Below, in pieces: positions 1 through 12,500 of a stretch of DNA of 64,000 bases (position 1 is the first letter of the stretch; each line of letters opens with the position of its first letter). Under the pieces are notes generated by a model. That model ran no database searches and was not told where the DNA came from. It saw nothing but the letters and a program-made list of their open reading frames with translations. Origin of the DNA: Dreissena polymorpha (taxonomy: Eukaryota > Mollusca > Bivalvia > Myida > Dreissenidae); contig NC_068355.1 of NCBI RefSeq assembly GCF_020536995.1, positions 4,633,764 to 4,697,763 of the forward strand, written 5' to 3'. The translations under genes were made by a program, and so were the position numbers.

Positions 1-195
1 TGCAGAAATCCTCTTGCTCAGTCACAGATGGCCTTCAAACAGCCCAAGGGCAAGAAACCCCTTCCTGACCCCCATGGTAGCCGTGGGTCATGTGACCGTA
101 ACAGCCAATCCACTGACAGCATTCCAGTGTACATGAACGTTTATGATCTGGACACACCCATTGCCAGAAGTGAAAAATCGTGCAAAACCGTTTGA
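1..195 (+). CDS. Last coding exon of an unrecognised gene (5' part outside window)
   Basis: The frame starting at base 1 stays open for 64 codons and stops with TGA at 193-195. It reads CRNPLAQSQMAF at the start and ends near VYMNVYDLDTP and SEKSCKTV. Base composition changes sharply at the stop, from mixed GC to strongly AT-rich, as expected of a last exon followed by 3' UTR. A possible acceptor (TGCAG) lies at 1-5 and another AG near base 28, so the true exon start is uncertain. The peptide is polar, rich in Lys, Pro and Ser, without a recognisable domain or membrane segment. I do not recognise the protein. The gene is tail-to-tail with CERK. AATAAA at 1015-1020 and about 1618-1627 are candidate polyadenylation signals. 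Confidence 0.5.
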   Translation, partial: CRNPLAQSQMAFKQPKGKKPLPDPHGSRGSCDRNSQSTDSIPVYMNVYDLDTPIARSEKSCKTV

Positions 196-544
196 GATTA
201 TATTAATGTAGATTATATTTATGTATCATTTATCATGTTAAGGTATTTATTAGAGCTTACATAGAATTTCATTCTATACGTGCTATTTTAGAAATATGAT
301 AGTATATTTTAATGAAAGCATAACTTAAAGCTTTCACTGTATGAAAATAGGGTTAATGTTAGTAGAGAATGTTCATGCATATGGCAAAACCCTAATTCTT
401 TCAATTTTTTCTTGCATTCCAAAGTTTCTTTTCTTTCTGTTGTTTAAGATGTAGCAATCTATTACTCCATGACTGGTCCCCAAATTTTGTATGACAATGA
501 AGTTGTTATCCAGTATTGAATGCTCTTTTTCTGAGATTTTTTGT
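196..544 (+). other. Probable 3' UTR / intergenic, AT-rich
   Basis: AT-rich DNA after the TGA at 193-195, with stops in all frames. I see nothing beyond a likely 3' UTR. Confidence 0.4.
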
Positions 545-712
545 TATATTTAATCCTTGCTCTGGGAAAACGGGGCTTAATGCAAGTCTCTTCTTAGATA
601 AAATCCAGTCTAGGTGGAAAGTGTAACCCCAGATTGGCCAGTGCGGACTACACAGTCTAATCTGAGACGACTTGCACTGCAAATGCATTAAGCCCTGTTG
701 TCCCAGAGTAGG
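545..712. repeat. Palindromic MITE copy (family P)
   Basis: Begins near GCTCTGGGAAAACGGGGCTT and ends in the inverted counterpart AAGCCCTGTTGTCCCAGAG. The two halves form an imperfect palindrome. The same family recurs at about 7467, 10432, 11180, 23062, 23777, 44800, 53212, 55200 and 58235. There are no tRNA A/B boxes, so I class it as a fold-back MITE rather than a SINE. Confidence 0.6.
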
Positions 713-2600
713 GCTGGTTTGTTTTGGTTACCTCATGCTTCTGTTACAGACATGGTACATGGTAGAAATTGTAAAATGATAAACAATATGTGATATTTCT
801 TTCCCAAAGTTCTCGTATATCGGCCAAAAAGTGTAAGTTGATTGTGCCTATTGCTGAATATCAGTTGTTTTCACACATGGTAATGTGTTCCTAAATCTGA
901 TTTTCGTGTTGGTGTAGTGACAATGCTTAAATGTAAAAAAAATCTTTCTTAAATTTCAACAGGACATATACCCAATTATGTAGATTTGTTTTGATATTAA
1001 AAAAATATTATATTAATAAAAGAAATATTGTTTTAACTAAAAAATGATGTTTGTTAAAGCTCGTCTTAAATAAAAAATACAGAAATGAAAAAGTTTATGG
1101 TATCTTTTAATGAAGCATTAAATGCAATGTTATTTTCCGAAAAATGGAACGTTGACTATCTATTGAAATATTTTTATATAACTATTATGCTAAACTATAT
1201 GACTTTACAGTTTTTAGTGGTTGAACATTTTACATATAACTGTTGACATTTAATGTTAAATTTCTATAAAAGTTGTATGCTATAACAAAATAGTAGTAAA
1301 TTTTTTGTAATGAGTATAGCAATATTTTGACACGGTCAAAATAGTTGCATACCAGTTGCATTCTCATATTTTAATTAAGAATTTATACACACTTTTGTCT
1401 GTCTGATTTGTAACAAATGATGTTTTTCTCGTGCACACATGAGTTTTTCGTGCCATATTTTTACAAATCTACGCACTTAATTGAAGAATCTCTGGATTGA
1501 CTATGTTATAAATTTGTATAAACGATTTTTCCTCATACAAATGAATCAATATTGGTCACCTAACTGCCATTACATGAACTAAATACTGTTGAATATGTTA
1601 CACACAATTCAAGTGAACAAATAAATAAAACCTCATGAGGTTTATGTTTTTCCTTTGGGTTTGTTCAGATATCATGAGTTAGAAAAAAATCAGGATTTTG
1701 CTGGTGTTATTTGTGAAGTCGTAATGACATAAGAACTGTTTGCTTTAATGTCATTGACTGGATTCCCAGTGATACTGTGGTGCTGTTTTTATGAGTTATG
1801 GGTGCTACTATGAATTTTTAGATGCCATAAAAGTATTCCTCTGCCATGAAGTAGAGCAAGTTATACTGGATCCACCATGAATGTCCCTCTGTCCATAGAC
1901 ACACAATTTTCCGACAAGGCACTCTTCGCATTTCAACATACAACATTTAATGTCTTTTTCCTTACAACGTGATTTTGTGCCAATTCAATTTTGATTATTC
2001 TTAGGTAAAAAACTTCAAAAGTAATGCCCCTTTTAAGCTAAACAATTCAACAATAGCTATGCTACTCCTCTTAATTTTTAACAAAGACCTTTATAGAGGT
2101 TTTCCACGTCATTGTTTTGAACATGCGTAATGCTCTGATTAAGGAAAAGTCTTTTATCGTTTGTCATTTGACAAAGAGGATTTTTATACCTTGAAGCGAC
2201 TACCACATTCTCCATTTCTTTGCGACTAATAACCATTACTCGTAAAAATGCTGTTTACAATCAGTGACTTTCCTTTGTCTAACTGCATCATAATTTGTTA
2301 TTTTCATATCTCTGTCCATTCCTCCCATTATTAATGAAAGTGCATTGTGTAGTATCAAATTGACTTTCATCTGTGCTGAACCTAGCTGAAGTGTAATATA
2401 CATACCTCAATAATACGGATATTAAATATGCTTGAAATAAATCTGTACTTGTTTAGATTTGATTATATACATATTATTATTTATAACATATGTATATCGT
2501 TATTGTATAACATCACATTTGTGATTTGCCACTTTGTCATTTACTCACTTCAATAAAAACAATTCATTGATATTCAGTTTTGATGGATACTTAGTTTTAA
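713..2600. other. AT-rich intergenic DNA without recognisable gene
   Basis: Stops crowd all frames, and no splice-framed exon or repeat could be supported. Several AATAAA motifs are present and may serve the gene ending at 195. Confidence 0.4.
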
Positions 2601-2611
2601 TGTATGATCGT

Positions 2612-3030
2612 AATGCATCACTAAAGTATTGTCCCAGATTAGCCATGCAGATTGCACTTAAGAGATGACACTTTCCGCGAAAATGTAAGTTTTTGTTGAC
2701 AGGAAGTACTTTCATTTTGAAAATCCAATTTAGATGCAAAGTGTCGGTCCTTTGCAGACTATACAGGCTCATTTGGGTTGACACTTTACGTACCTACATT
2801 TAGCCATGCAGACTATACAGGCTCATTTGGGTTGACACTTTACGTACCTACATTTAGCCATGCAGACTATACAGGCTCATTTGGGTTGACACTTTACGTA
2901 CCTACATTTAGCCATGCAGACTATACAGGCTCATTTGGGTTGACACTTTACGTACCTACATTTAGCCATGTAGACTATACAGGCTCATTTGGGTTGACAC
3001 TTTACGTACCTACATTTAGCCATTTTTTTC
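2612..3030. repeat. Family P MITE copy ending in a 54-bp tandem array
   Basis: A degenerate family P copy (2612-2775) whose last part is repeated about five times with a 54-bp period (about 2760-3030). Each unit contains GCAGACTATACAGGCTCATT and a CTTTACGTACC segment. As 54 is divisible by three, the array is an open frame (GLTLYVPTFSHADYTGSF per unit), which is an arithmetic effect and not a gene. Confidence 0.65.
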
Positions 3031-3049
3031 CAAATAGAGGCTAATATTT

Positions 3050-3822
3050 AGAAAGGTTCTATGAATATTTCATATGTAATACAATAAGGTGTCTATCAAA
3101 CCTCAAATTGAACGAGTCAAACATTTTTCCCCATATGGTTACATAACTTGAACACAACATGACCATCTGTATGGACAACAAAATACTATATATGCTAGCA
3201 AAACATTGTTCTACTATATAATGTACTCAATATTTCTTATTGTTATAAAATTGTGTTTTTTTACTGCAGGGTCATAACTATCAAAACATTTCTTTATGTT
3301 GATATATGCACTTGAGCCTGAATATCAAATTATTGGCATTACTTTGATGTTGAATGTACCTGTTATATCTACACACAAGATCTGTAAAACATGTATGCAT
3401 GTATATAAGTAATTGTGTAATTAAAGATATTTTTAGATATCAATGATTATCTCAAAACCCCTGTCTATAACTATATTGCAAATACCGGTATGTACATTTA
3501 TTTTATCATGGATTGTTATATACAATATTTGTACATTTATTTCTGTATCTTGAGATGTTGGTTGTTTTTTATTTGTTTCTACATCCTGTTTATTTGTATG
3601 AACTATTATATGTGTTATTACAAACTGGTGAACCAATTTTCAAGAGTAATAAAACACCCAATAACCCTTGGTCTTTTTGTACATGCTAATGTTACAATTG
3701 TAATGTACATCTGGGAAACATAATTGGTCACCCTAGACAGTCAATGTTTTGTCTATTGTGTCAATTATCTTCATATTAACGTTCAAACTTGTTTCGCAGG
3801 CAGACTTCTACATAAAATTGTC
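3050..3822. other. AT-rich spacer
   Basis: Nothing beyond AT-rich simple sequence; the short open frames have no family resemblance. Confidence 0.35.
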
Positions 3823-3823
3823 T

Positions 3824-4036
3824 TAACCCTTTGCATGCTGGGAAATTTGTCGTCTGCTCAAATGTCGTCTGCAGAATTTCTAAAATTAGCATTTTCTTCA
3901 TTTTTTTTCAAAGAATACTATCAGAATAGCAAACAGTTTGGATCCTGATGAGACGCCACGTTCTGTGGCGTCTCATCTGGATCCAAACTGTTTGCAAAGG
4001 CCTTTAAAATTCAGCTCCAGCGCTTTAAGGGTTAAG
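3824..4036. mobile_element. MITE with TTAACCCTTT-type ends and a central hairpin
   Basis: Ends are TTAACCCTTT (3824) and the complementary AAGGGTTAAG (about 4027-4036). The centre, 3931-3993, folds into a stem of about 30 bp around GATGAGACGCCAC-GTTCT-GTGGCGTCTCATC, extended by AAACAGTTTGGATC and its complement. No protein is encoded, so it would depend on a transposase elsewhere. Confidence 0.65.
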
Positions 4037-4039
4037 ACA

Positions 4040-5405
4040 GAATTGCAGTTTAAATAAACAGAATACAAAATATGATTTCATCATGATTATTACTTATGTT
4101 CAAATCAATCTGTAAAGTCACATCATTGCATTATCAGAAAGTCAAGATTGACCGTTGCATTGACTGATATATATGTTCAGTAGGAATTTCACTTGTCACA
4201 GAAATGTTTCTTCATGGAATTTTGAAAAATACCAGACTTCAATAACAAGACGTATCTTGCATATATATAGCAGTTAACTTTTAAAGCTTCCTCTAATCTA
4301 TATAAAATATTATTTGTCAACAAACATTCCATTTCTGCTCCAGGTCTTTCTGTTCTGAGCAGACTTAAATCATCTAATGCAAACTAATGACAAATGATAA
4401 TTTGACATTGGCCAGATATAGAATGGCTTTTATCCAAAACAAATCATCTTCCAAAAAGAGCCATATTTAAGACCTATAGTAAGTATTGTAAACTGACAAT
4501 CTGATGAATAAACGTTAAAAGTGATACCATCCCATCAGAAGTGGCCTAGAATTTTTAAACACTGCAAACTAATTTGACCTTAATTTGTACATAAAAAAGG
4601 GCTTTAGCTTCTGTAATGATATCAAGTTTCATTTGAATAACTTCAATATATTTTGAGTTATATTCTCGGCAATGTCACTGTAATTGGGTTCTTCAAGAAA
4701 TAAAGCAAGGGACATCACTCCAACCCTGAAAAGAGTAATAGTTCTTGGAATCTGGACTTAACCACAATGTTTTCTTAAGATATATATTTTTTATTTCTTT
4801 ATTCTTTTATTTTAATGATTTCAATATTTCAATATTTTTCACACCAAAACTACATTTTTTGTAGCCATCACAAATTTGGTCTCAAGAAATTCATTTTCAT
4901 AAAAATTCAACAGTGAACAAAATTTATGGTCAAATGTAACAAGTGTTGGAGAATACATGCAGGCAAGTTGCATTTGTTTAATTCCTATCACTTTGCAGGG
5001 GCATAAAAACAAATACAAATTTGCATATTTGTCTCTCTTTATTATTTTTTGTGTGATAAGTTATTCTTAAACAATTTTCAAAACAAGTTGTAAGAAAAAT
5101 AACACAAAAAATAGTGTCATGACATACTTTTGAAAAATTATCTTTAAAGTTGAAACACATATTTAATTATCAAAAAAATGTCTATACAGTATAATTATGT
5201 GATAAAATTACATTAAGAATATGTGGAACATTCCACTAATAAAATGCATTTAAAATTTGTGTTGTTCTGTGATTGCAAATATAATTCACACATGGTCAGT
5301 TTTGAAGAGAACATTATGGGAAAGGCATTTGCATTTTTTCTGTAAATTTGTTCAGATACAATTACCAGAGAAAAGCAATTGTTAAATCTAGATTCAAATA
5401 TTGAA
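4040..5405. other. AT-rich intergenic DNA
   Basis: No exon, RNA gene or dispersed repeat could be supported here. Confidence 0.35.
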
Positions 5406-5408
5406 AAC

Positions 5409-6693
5409 AAGAGGGCCTGAAAGGCCCAAAGTCGCTCACCTGAGATTCAAAGGAACTGATCTGTTCTGTGCAGCCCAAGATGTCATTAAAACAATGTTCT
5501 AACCAACTTTCATGACTAGTGAACACGTTTTTCAACAGACCAGAACCATTTTCATTCACATCCAAGATATTATTTAACAAAATATTCTGACAAAGTTTCA
5601 TGAAGATTCATGAAGCCATATAAGGACAAATGCAACGCCCCCTGGTGGCCATGTTTTTCAAGCAACTGGAACCATTTTCGAACTTGTCAGAGATATCATT
5701 GGGAAATATCTTCTGACCAAGTTTCATGATGATCAGACAATAAATGTGGCCTCTAGAGTGTTAACAAGGTTTTACTATAGCTATATAAGGAAAAATGCCA
5801 CGACCCCTTGGCGGCTATGTTTTTCCACCAACCGGAACCATTTTCAAACTCATCCAAGATATCATTGGGACAAATTATCTGGCCAAGTTTCATGATGATC
5901 GGACAATAAATGTGGCCTCTAGAGTGTTAATAAGATTTAACTAAAGCCCTATATATTCCTATTAGGAAAAATGCCCCGCCCCCTGGTGGCCATGTTTTTC
6001 AAGCAAATGTAACCATTTTTGAACTCAACCAAGATATTATTGAGACCAATCTTCTGACCAAATTTCATGAAGATTGGACAATAAATGTGGCCTCTAGAGT
6101 GTTAAAAAGGTTTTATTATAGCCATATAAGGAAAAATGCCCCGCCCCCCTGGCGGCCATGTTTTTCAACCAACCGGCATCATTTTTTATCTCGTCCAAGA
6201 TATTATTGGGATGAATCTTCTGACCAAGTTTCATGATGATAGGACAATAAATGTGGCCTCTAGAATATTAACAAGATTTAACTATAGCCATATAAGGAAA
6301 AATGCCCCGCCCCCTGGTGGCCATGTTTTTCAAGCAAATGTAACCATTTTTGAACTCAACCAAGATATTATTGAGACCAATCTTCTGACCAAGTTTCATG
6401 AAGATCGGAAAATAAATGTGGCCTCTAGAGTGTTAACAAGGTTTTACTATAGCCATATTAGGAAAAATGCCCCGCCCCCTGGCGGCCATGTTTTTCAACC
6501 AACCGACATCATTTTTTAACTCAACCAAGATATCATTGAGACCAATCTTCTGACTAAATTTCATGAAGATTGGACAATAAATGTGGCCTCTAGAGTGTTA
6601 ACAAGGCAAATGTTGACGCCGCACAACGCACGACGGACAAAAGGCGATCACAATAGCTCACCATGAGTATGTTGTGCTCAGGTGAGCTAAAAA
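5409..6693 (+). mobile_element. Tandem-core (pearl/Helitron-like) non-autonomous element, family A
   Basis: Starts with ACAAGAG followed by the hairpin GGGCCTGAAAGGCCC and GCTCACCTGAG. It ends with the inverted counterpart CTCAGGTGAGC and TAAAAAA (6677-6693). The core is about six or seven monomers of about 165 bp, anchored by ATGCCCCGCCCCCTGG and AATGTGGCCTCTAGAG. No protein is encoded. Tandem cores of this length between conserved flanks are known from bivalve pearl-type elements, which are related to Helitrons; assignment to that group is inference. Confidence 0.65.
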
Positions 6694-6699
6694 AACTAC

Positions 6700-7280
6700 A
6701 CTTCAAGGGATATCTTCCCTATGAACACTTCTGTGACGCGAAACTATTCACATGACCATACAGGAATAAAGAAAGCAGGTTGTCTAAAACAACTACAAAT
6801 TACATTGATTAAAAAAATTGCATCAATCAAAACTTTTTTATAAGGGTTACTCTGAAAGCCTATAGTGTGCCAAAAATAAAGGGAATTCAGTGCCTATAAT
6901 GGACATTGCATCAAATCAACAAGTACAGAAATGCTGATTAGACATCATATACTGATAACAACTTGTACACACACACAAAACAAAGGTCAAATGATATATT
7001 AACTATTATAAATGTCTGAAAGAAATTCAAATATCGCACACCAGTTACAAAATATATAACAATATTTACTTCGGCAATACAAATAGTTGAATCATGTACA
7101 TGTAAACATAACAATATAATTGTAAAAACAACAACAAACAAATTGCATTGATTTTTGGGAATTAGTGAGAAGAATATAATAAATATAATATTGTTAGATC
7201 TCTAATCTAGTATTGTCTTTTGATTATGGCAAATAACAATTAAAAAAATAACAATTTTACCCCATAGGTTAACTCCCATT
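6700..7280. other. AT-rich intergenic DNA
   Basis: I see no gene or recognisable repeat in this stretch. Confidence 0.3.
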
Positions 7281-7295
7281 TCCCAGAGTAAAGAT

Positions 7296-7450
7296 TAAAA
7301 GGCCTTGAAAGTCCTATATCGCCACCTGATTCAACCTCATAGAGCATCTGGCCTTGAAAGTCCTATATCCCCACCTGATTCAACCTCGTAGAGCATCTGG
7401 CCTTGAAAGTCCTATATCGCCACCTGATTCAACCTCATAGAGCATCTGTT
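7296..7450. repeat. Tandem repeat, about 50 bp x 3
   Basis: Three near-identical units each containing GGCCTTGAAAGTCCTATATC and a CACCTGATTCAACCTC segment. Confidence 0.75.
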
Positions 7451-7466
7451 TTGTTTATTTGGTCTG

Positions 7467-7650
7467 CATTTGTCAAAAACAGGGCCTAATACATGCACAT
7501 AAAGTGTCATCACATTTAAGCCTTTGCAGTCCACACAGTTTAATCAGGGATGACACTTTCTGCCTAGACTGGATTTTTGGTAAAAAAAAAGACTTGTGTT
7601 AACAAAACACTCCATTAAAGCAGCACATGTTTTAAGCCCTATTTTCCCAT
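7467..7650. repeat. Family P palindromic MITE copy
   Basis: Degenerate copy recognised by ACATGCACATAAAGTGTCAT, a central GACACTTTCTGCCTAGACTG, and terminal AAGCCCTATTTTCCCA. Confidence 0.5.
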
Positions 7651-9120
7651 AGCCAGCTTAGCAAGAACATCCAAGCATCAAAACTGTTAAAATTTGCCTA
7701 AAAATCAACAAGCGGTTCAGGATGATCAGATGTCCCTAAAAGTTGCAACTGTTAGAATAAATATTTTGAGACAAAGCATAACAATCTGGATATTAAAAAG
7801 AGGATCATTTAAGGGTCATCATCAACTTGTATCACTAAGTGGTTTAGATGTGGTTTAATATTTCACTTTCAAGACCCTATGTTTAGATCTAGTGATCTTC
7901 TCACTCATGACATCTTAATAAAATCAGCATTTTTTATTTTTATGGTAAACAACGGATCATTATATCAACAGTTACATTTAAACAATGGAAAACATATCTA
8001 TCACATGCATGCTCTATGATCACGATGCTATTTTTACTTCAATAATAGGCTGTACTAAGAAGAGACCATATATGCTGCATTGCTGCTACAAACAATTGCA
8101 TTGATTAGGCAAATATAAAATTATTAGCAAAAAATACAATTAAAGTATGATTTTTCAACAAAATGACAACTAATAATAATGGTTTTTCTCAATTATAACT
8201 TACTTTAACAAAAGCATTAGCATAGCAATTGCGGTAAGTAACATAGTGACAAAGAAAACACGACATGGGTCCATAGGACATGGATGTCTCAACATTCCAT
8301 TTTTGTCTCAAAACTCCACTTATCTGCGGTAATGAGACTGACGTATCACCGGATATGCTGTGTCCTAATGATGGTCATTATGTGGGAAGGTATTTTAAAT
8401 AATGATGAGACAAAATTATACAGTAACCTTTAAGTCTGGCAGATTTATGGCCAAAATGAAACTTTAACCTTACATGCAACAGATTGTCTTAAATGATTTG
8501 AATTTGTGCTGAGTTATTATAAATCTATCAATATATGGCAAAGTTAAGTGAGACAGAAATTTTGAAGCTATTCAACGGTCACATTTGACCCCGAAAAGTG
8601 ACCTCAACCTTTAAGGTCGGGTGACAGGTGTTTAATGTGGCTTAGACAGGAATATTCAATCTGACATCATGGCATTTAAATAATTGATAAAAAAAACAGT
8701 TAAAATTTAACAGTAAGAGAATTATAATCATGAATGTGAAGGCTTGATGTATGCACATGGCAAAACAGATATGATGCAATTAGTAAAACAATTGCCAATG
8801 CAAACAGGACGTATACATAAAACTTTCAGGCCTGAACATCCCACTATATAGTCCACTATTTCAAAATTCGGACATAGGGTGTGATGGACAGTGTAGAAAC
8901 TACATGCCTCCCTCTGCCAGTTCAAAAATCTTTTTGAAATAAAAACGTGATATGAAAGACAACGCAGCTATTAACATACTGTAAAGGGGATATGAATTTG
9001 TATTGATGTGTAGAAATGATTTCAGGAATGATTATAAAACACAAATTAAAGATAAACACCTAACACAAAAACTCGTGATTTTTAGATGAAATGAATTGTT
9101 CCTTCTCTTATGATGCAAAT
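7651..9120. other. Intergenic DNA between CERK 3' end and the upstream gene
   Basis: AT-rich, with no exon or catalogued repeat. The right part may hold the CERK 3' UTR. Confidence 0.35.
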
Positions 9121-9125
9121 ACAAT

Positions 9126-9131
9126 TTTATT
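9126..9131 (-). terminator. Candidate CERK polyadenylation signal
   Basis: TTTATT on the plus strand reads AATAAA on the minus strand, about 270 nt downstream of the CERK stop. The motif is common by chance in AT-rich DNA. Confidence 0.3.
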
Positions 9132-9399
9132 TCAACCTTCCTGCACCAGGCAGTATCATTTGGTCCCACTTCAACCATAATGCACCAAATATTACAGTAT
9201 AATAGATAGTGGGTTGACATGCGTTAAAACTCTGACATAGCAAATGGACCTAACATAACAGTGCATCCTTACTGATAAACACATATCAAAAATGTCATCA
9301 CTAATTCAAACTGAAGCCCTATCATCCCCTGTCTGGAATCCACAAGCCAACAGTCTAATGTTTACACCTTTTAAAGCCATACATATCACAGAGAGATGT

Positions 9400-9505
9400 T
9401 CAACTGTTGTCAAAGCTGGGACTACAGCAGTTCCTTTTCTGGTCATCTTGGAGACTGGGGTCCTCCACCCCTCTGGCAAACAGCTTAACCAATTGACAGT
9501 GTACT
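9400..9505 (-). CDS. CERK: CERK exon 12 (last coding exon)
   Basis: After TTACAG the exon reads R-VHCQLVKLFARGVED and ends SFDNS with TGA at 9400-9402. It enters with one base completing a codon begun in exon 11. Its acceptor and first codons have been copied repeatedly into the minisatellite just upstream in transcript sense. Confidence 0.92.
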
Positions 9506-12500
9506 CTGTAACAGATAATTACTTAGTTACAGACACTAAACCAATTGACAGTGTACTCTGTAACAGATAATGGCTTAGTTACAGACACTTAACTGATTGA
9601 CAGTGTACTCCGTCACAGATAATGGCTTAGTTACAGACAATTAACTGATTGACAGTGTACTCTGTCACAGATAATGGCTTAGTTACAGACAATTAACTGA
9701 TTGACAGTGTACTCTGTCACATATAATGGCTTAGCTACAGACAATTAACTGATTGACAGTGTACTGTCACAGATTATGGCTTAGTTACAGACACTTAACT
9801 GATTGACAGTGTACTCTGTCACAGATTATGGCTTAGTTACAGACAATTAACTGATTGACAGTGTACTCTGTCACAGATAATGGCTTAGCTACAGACAATT
9901 AACTGATTGACAGTGTACTCTGTCACAGATTATGGCTTAGCTACAGACAATTAACTGATTGACAGTGTACTCTGTCACAGATAATGGCTTAGCTACAGAC
10001 AATTAACTGATTGACAGTGTACTCTGTCACAGATAATGGCTTAGTTAGACACTTAACAAACTGACAGTGCATTCTGTAACAGATAATGGCTTAGTTAAAA
10101 ACACTAAACCGATTGTAAATCCACTCTATAACAGATAGATGTCGCCCATGTGTATTGGATATTGTTACCGCCTAACAACCCGTAGGTCACAGGTTCGATC
10201 CCCACTCTAAGAGTGTTCTTTAGATCTCCCCCATACACACCAAGTACTGGTTCTAGTCTCAGGAAACAGACTGGAGAGCGTTTCAATTAAGCCTTAGGCC
10301 TTCTATGAAATCTAGCTAAAATAAATAAGTTAAAACTTCAAACAGACATGGCTTGGAAACATCATAACATTACTTGGATAGTTACAGTAATACTGTTATT
10401 ATCCAAGTAACTAAATGAGCTGTGTTTTGGAAAACTGGGCTTAATGCATGTGCATAAAGTGACTGCACAGGCTAATCTGAGATGACAATTTACCCACATG
10501 CATTATGCCCTGTTTTCTCAGAACATGACTCAAGTAAACACAAGGTCTCAGATTGTATCCCCACTCAGTAAGGAAATCAATAATTGTTTAGAAGCTGAAT
10601 CAGACATCAATGGTTAATCCAGAATATCCCCCAGTACTGAATTACTGATGGTATAGAATGAGTGATAGATTAGACGTCATCAATTGTTAATCCAGAATAT
10701 CCCCCAGTACTGCATTACTGATGGTATGGAATGAGTGATAGATTAGACTTCATCAATGGTTAATCCAGAATATCCCCCTGTACTGTATTGTTGATGGTAT
10801 AGAATGAGTGATAGATTGGACGTCATCAATTGTTAATCCAGAATATCCCCCAGTACTTAATTACTGATGGTATGGAATGAGTGATATATTGGACGTCATC
10901 AATTGTTAATCCAGAATATCCCCCTGTACTGTATTGTTGATGGTATGGAATGAGTGATAGATTGGACGTCATCAATTGTAAATCCAGAATATCCCCCTGT
11001 ACTGTATTGTTGATGGTATAGAATGAGTGATAGATTGGATGTCATCAATTGTTAATCCAGAATATCCCCCTGTACTGAATTGTTGATGGTATGGAATGAG
11101 TGATAGATTGGACGTCATCAATTGTTAATCCAGAATATCCCCCTGTAATGATTTACTGATGGTATAAATACCTCATTAAGAGTTTTCCGAGATTAGTATG
11201 TGCAATTCACACAGGTTAATCATAGAGGACACTTTCTGCCTAATCTCGACTTTAGCAAAGATGACCAAAAAAGCAGAAAGTGTCCTCCCTGATTAGCCAG
11301 TGCAATCTTCACAGGCTAATGTAGAACAACACCATGCACATGTATTAAGCCCAGTAGAGCCTCTGATAAGCCAGTGCAATCTTCACAGGCTAATGTAGAA
11401 CAACACCATGCACATGTATTAAGCCCAGTTTTCCCAGAGCCTCTGATAAGCCAGTGCAATCTTCACAGGCTAATGTGGAACAACACCATGCACATGTAGT
11501 AAGCCCAGTAGAGCCTGTGATAAGCCAGTGCAATCTTCACAGGCTAATGTAGAACAACACCATGCACATGTATTAAGCCCAGTTTTCCCAGATCCTCCCT
11601 GATAAGCCAGTGCAATCTTGACAGGCTTATGTGGAACAACACCATGCACATGTAGTAAGCCCAGTAGAGCCTCTGATAAGCCAGTGCAATCTTCACAGTC
11701 TAATGTGGAACAACACCATGCACATGTAGTAAGCCCAGTAGAGCCTCTGATAAGCCAGTGCAATCTTCACAGGCTAATGTGGAACAACACCATGCACATG
11801 TATTAAGCCCAGTAGAGCCTCTGATAAGCCAGTGCAATCTTCACAGTCTAATGTGGAACAACACCATGCACATGTAGTAAGCCCAGTAGAGCCTCTGATA
11901 AGCCAGTGCAATCTTCACAGGCTAATGTAGAACAACACCATGCACATGTATTAAGCCCAGTAGAGCCTCTGATAAGCCAGTGCAATCTTCACAGTCTAAT
12001 GTGGAACAACACCATGCACATGTATTAAGCCCAGTAGAGCCTCTGATAAGCCAGTGCAATCTTCACAGGCTAATGTGGAACAACACCATGCACATGTATT
12101 AAGCCCAGTAGAGCCTCTGATAAGCCAGTGCAATCTTCACAGTCTAATGTGGAACAACACCATGCACATGTAGTAAGCCCAGTAGAGCCTCTGATAAGCC
12201 AGTGCAATCTTCACAGTCTAATGTGGAACAACACCATGCACATGTAGTAAGCCCAGTAGAGCCTCTGATAAGCCAGTGCAATCTTCACAGTCTAATGTGG
12301 AACAACACCATGCACATGTATTAAGCCCAGTAGAGCCTCTGATAAGCCAGTGCAATCTTCACAGTCTAATGTGGAACAACACCATGCACATGTATTAAGC
12401 CCAGTAGAGCCTCTGATAAGCCAGTGCAATCTTCACAGGCTTATGTGGAACAACTCCATGCACATGTAGTAAGCCCAGTAGAGCCTCTGATAAGCCAGTG

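Noticed and set aside
2778-3044. 88-codon open frame with GLTLYVPTFSHADYTGSF repeats
   Set aside because: It is a 54-bp tandem repeat of MITE sequence; the length divisible by three keeps the frame open.
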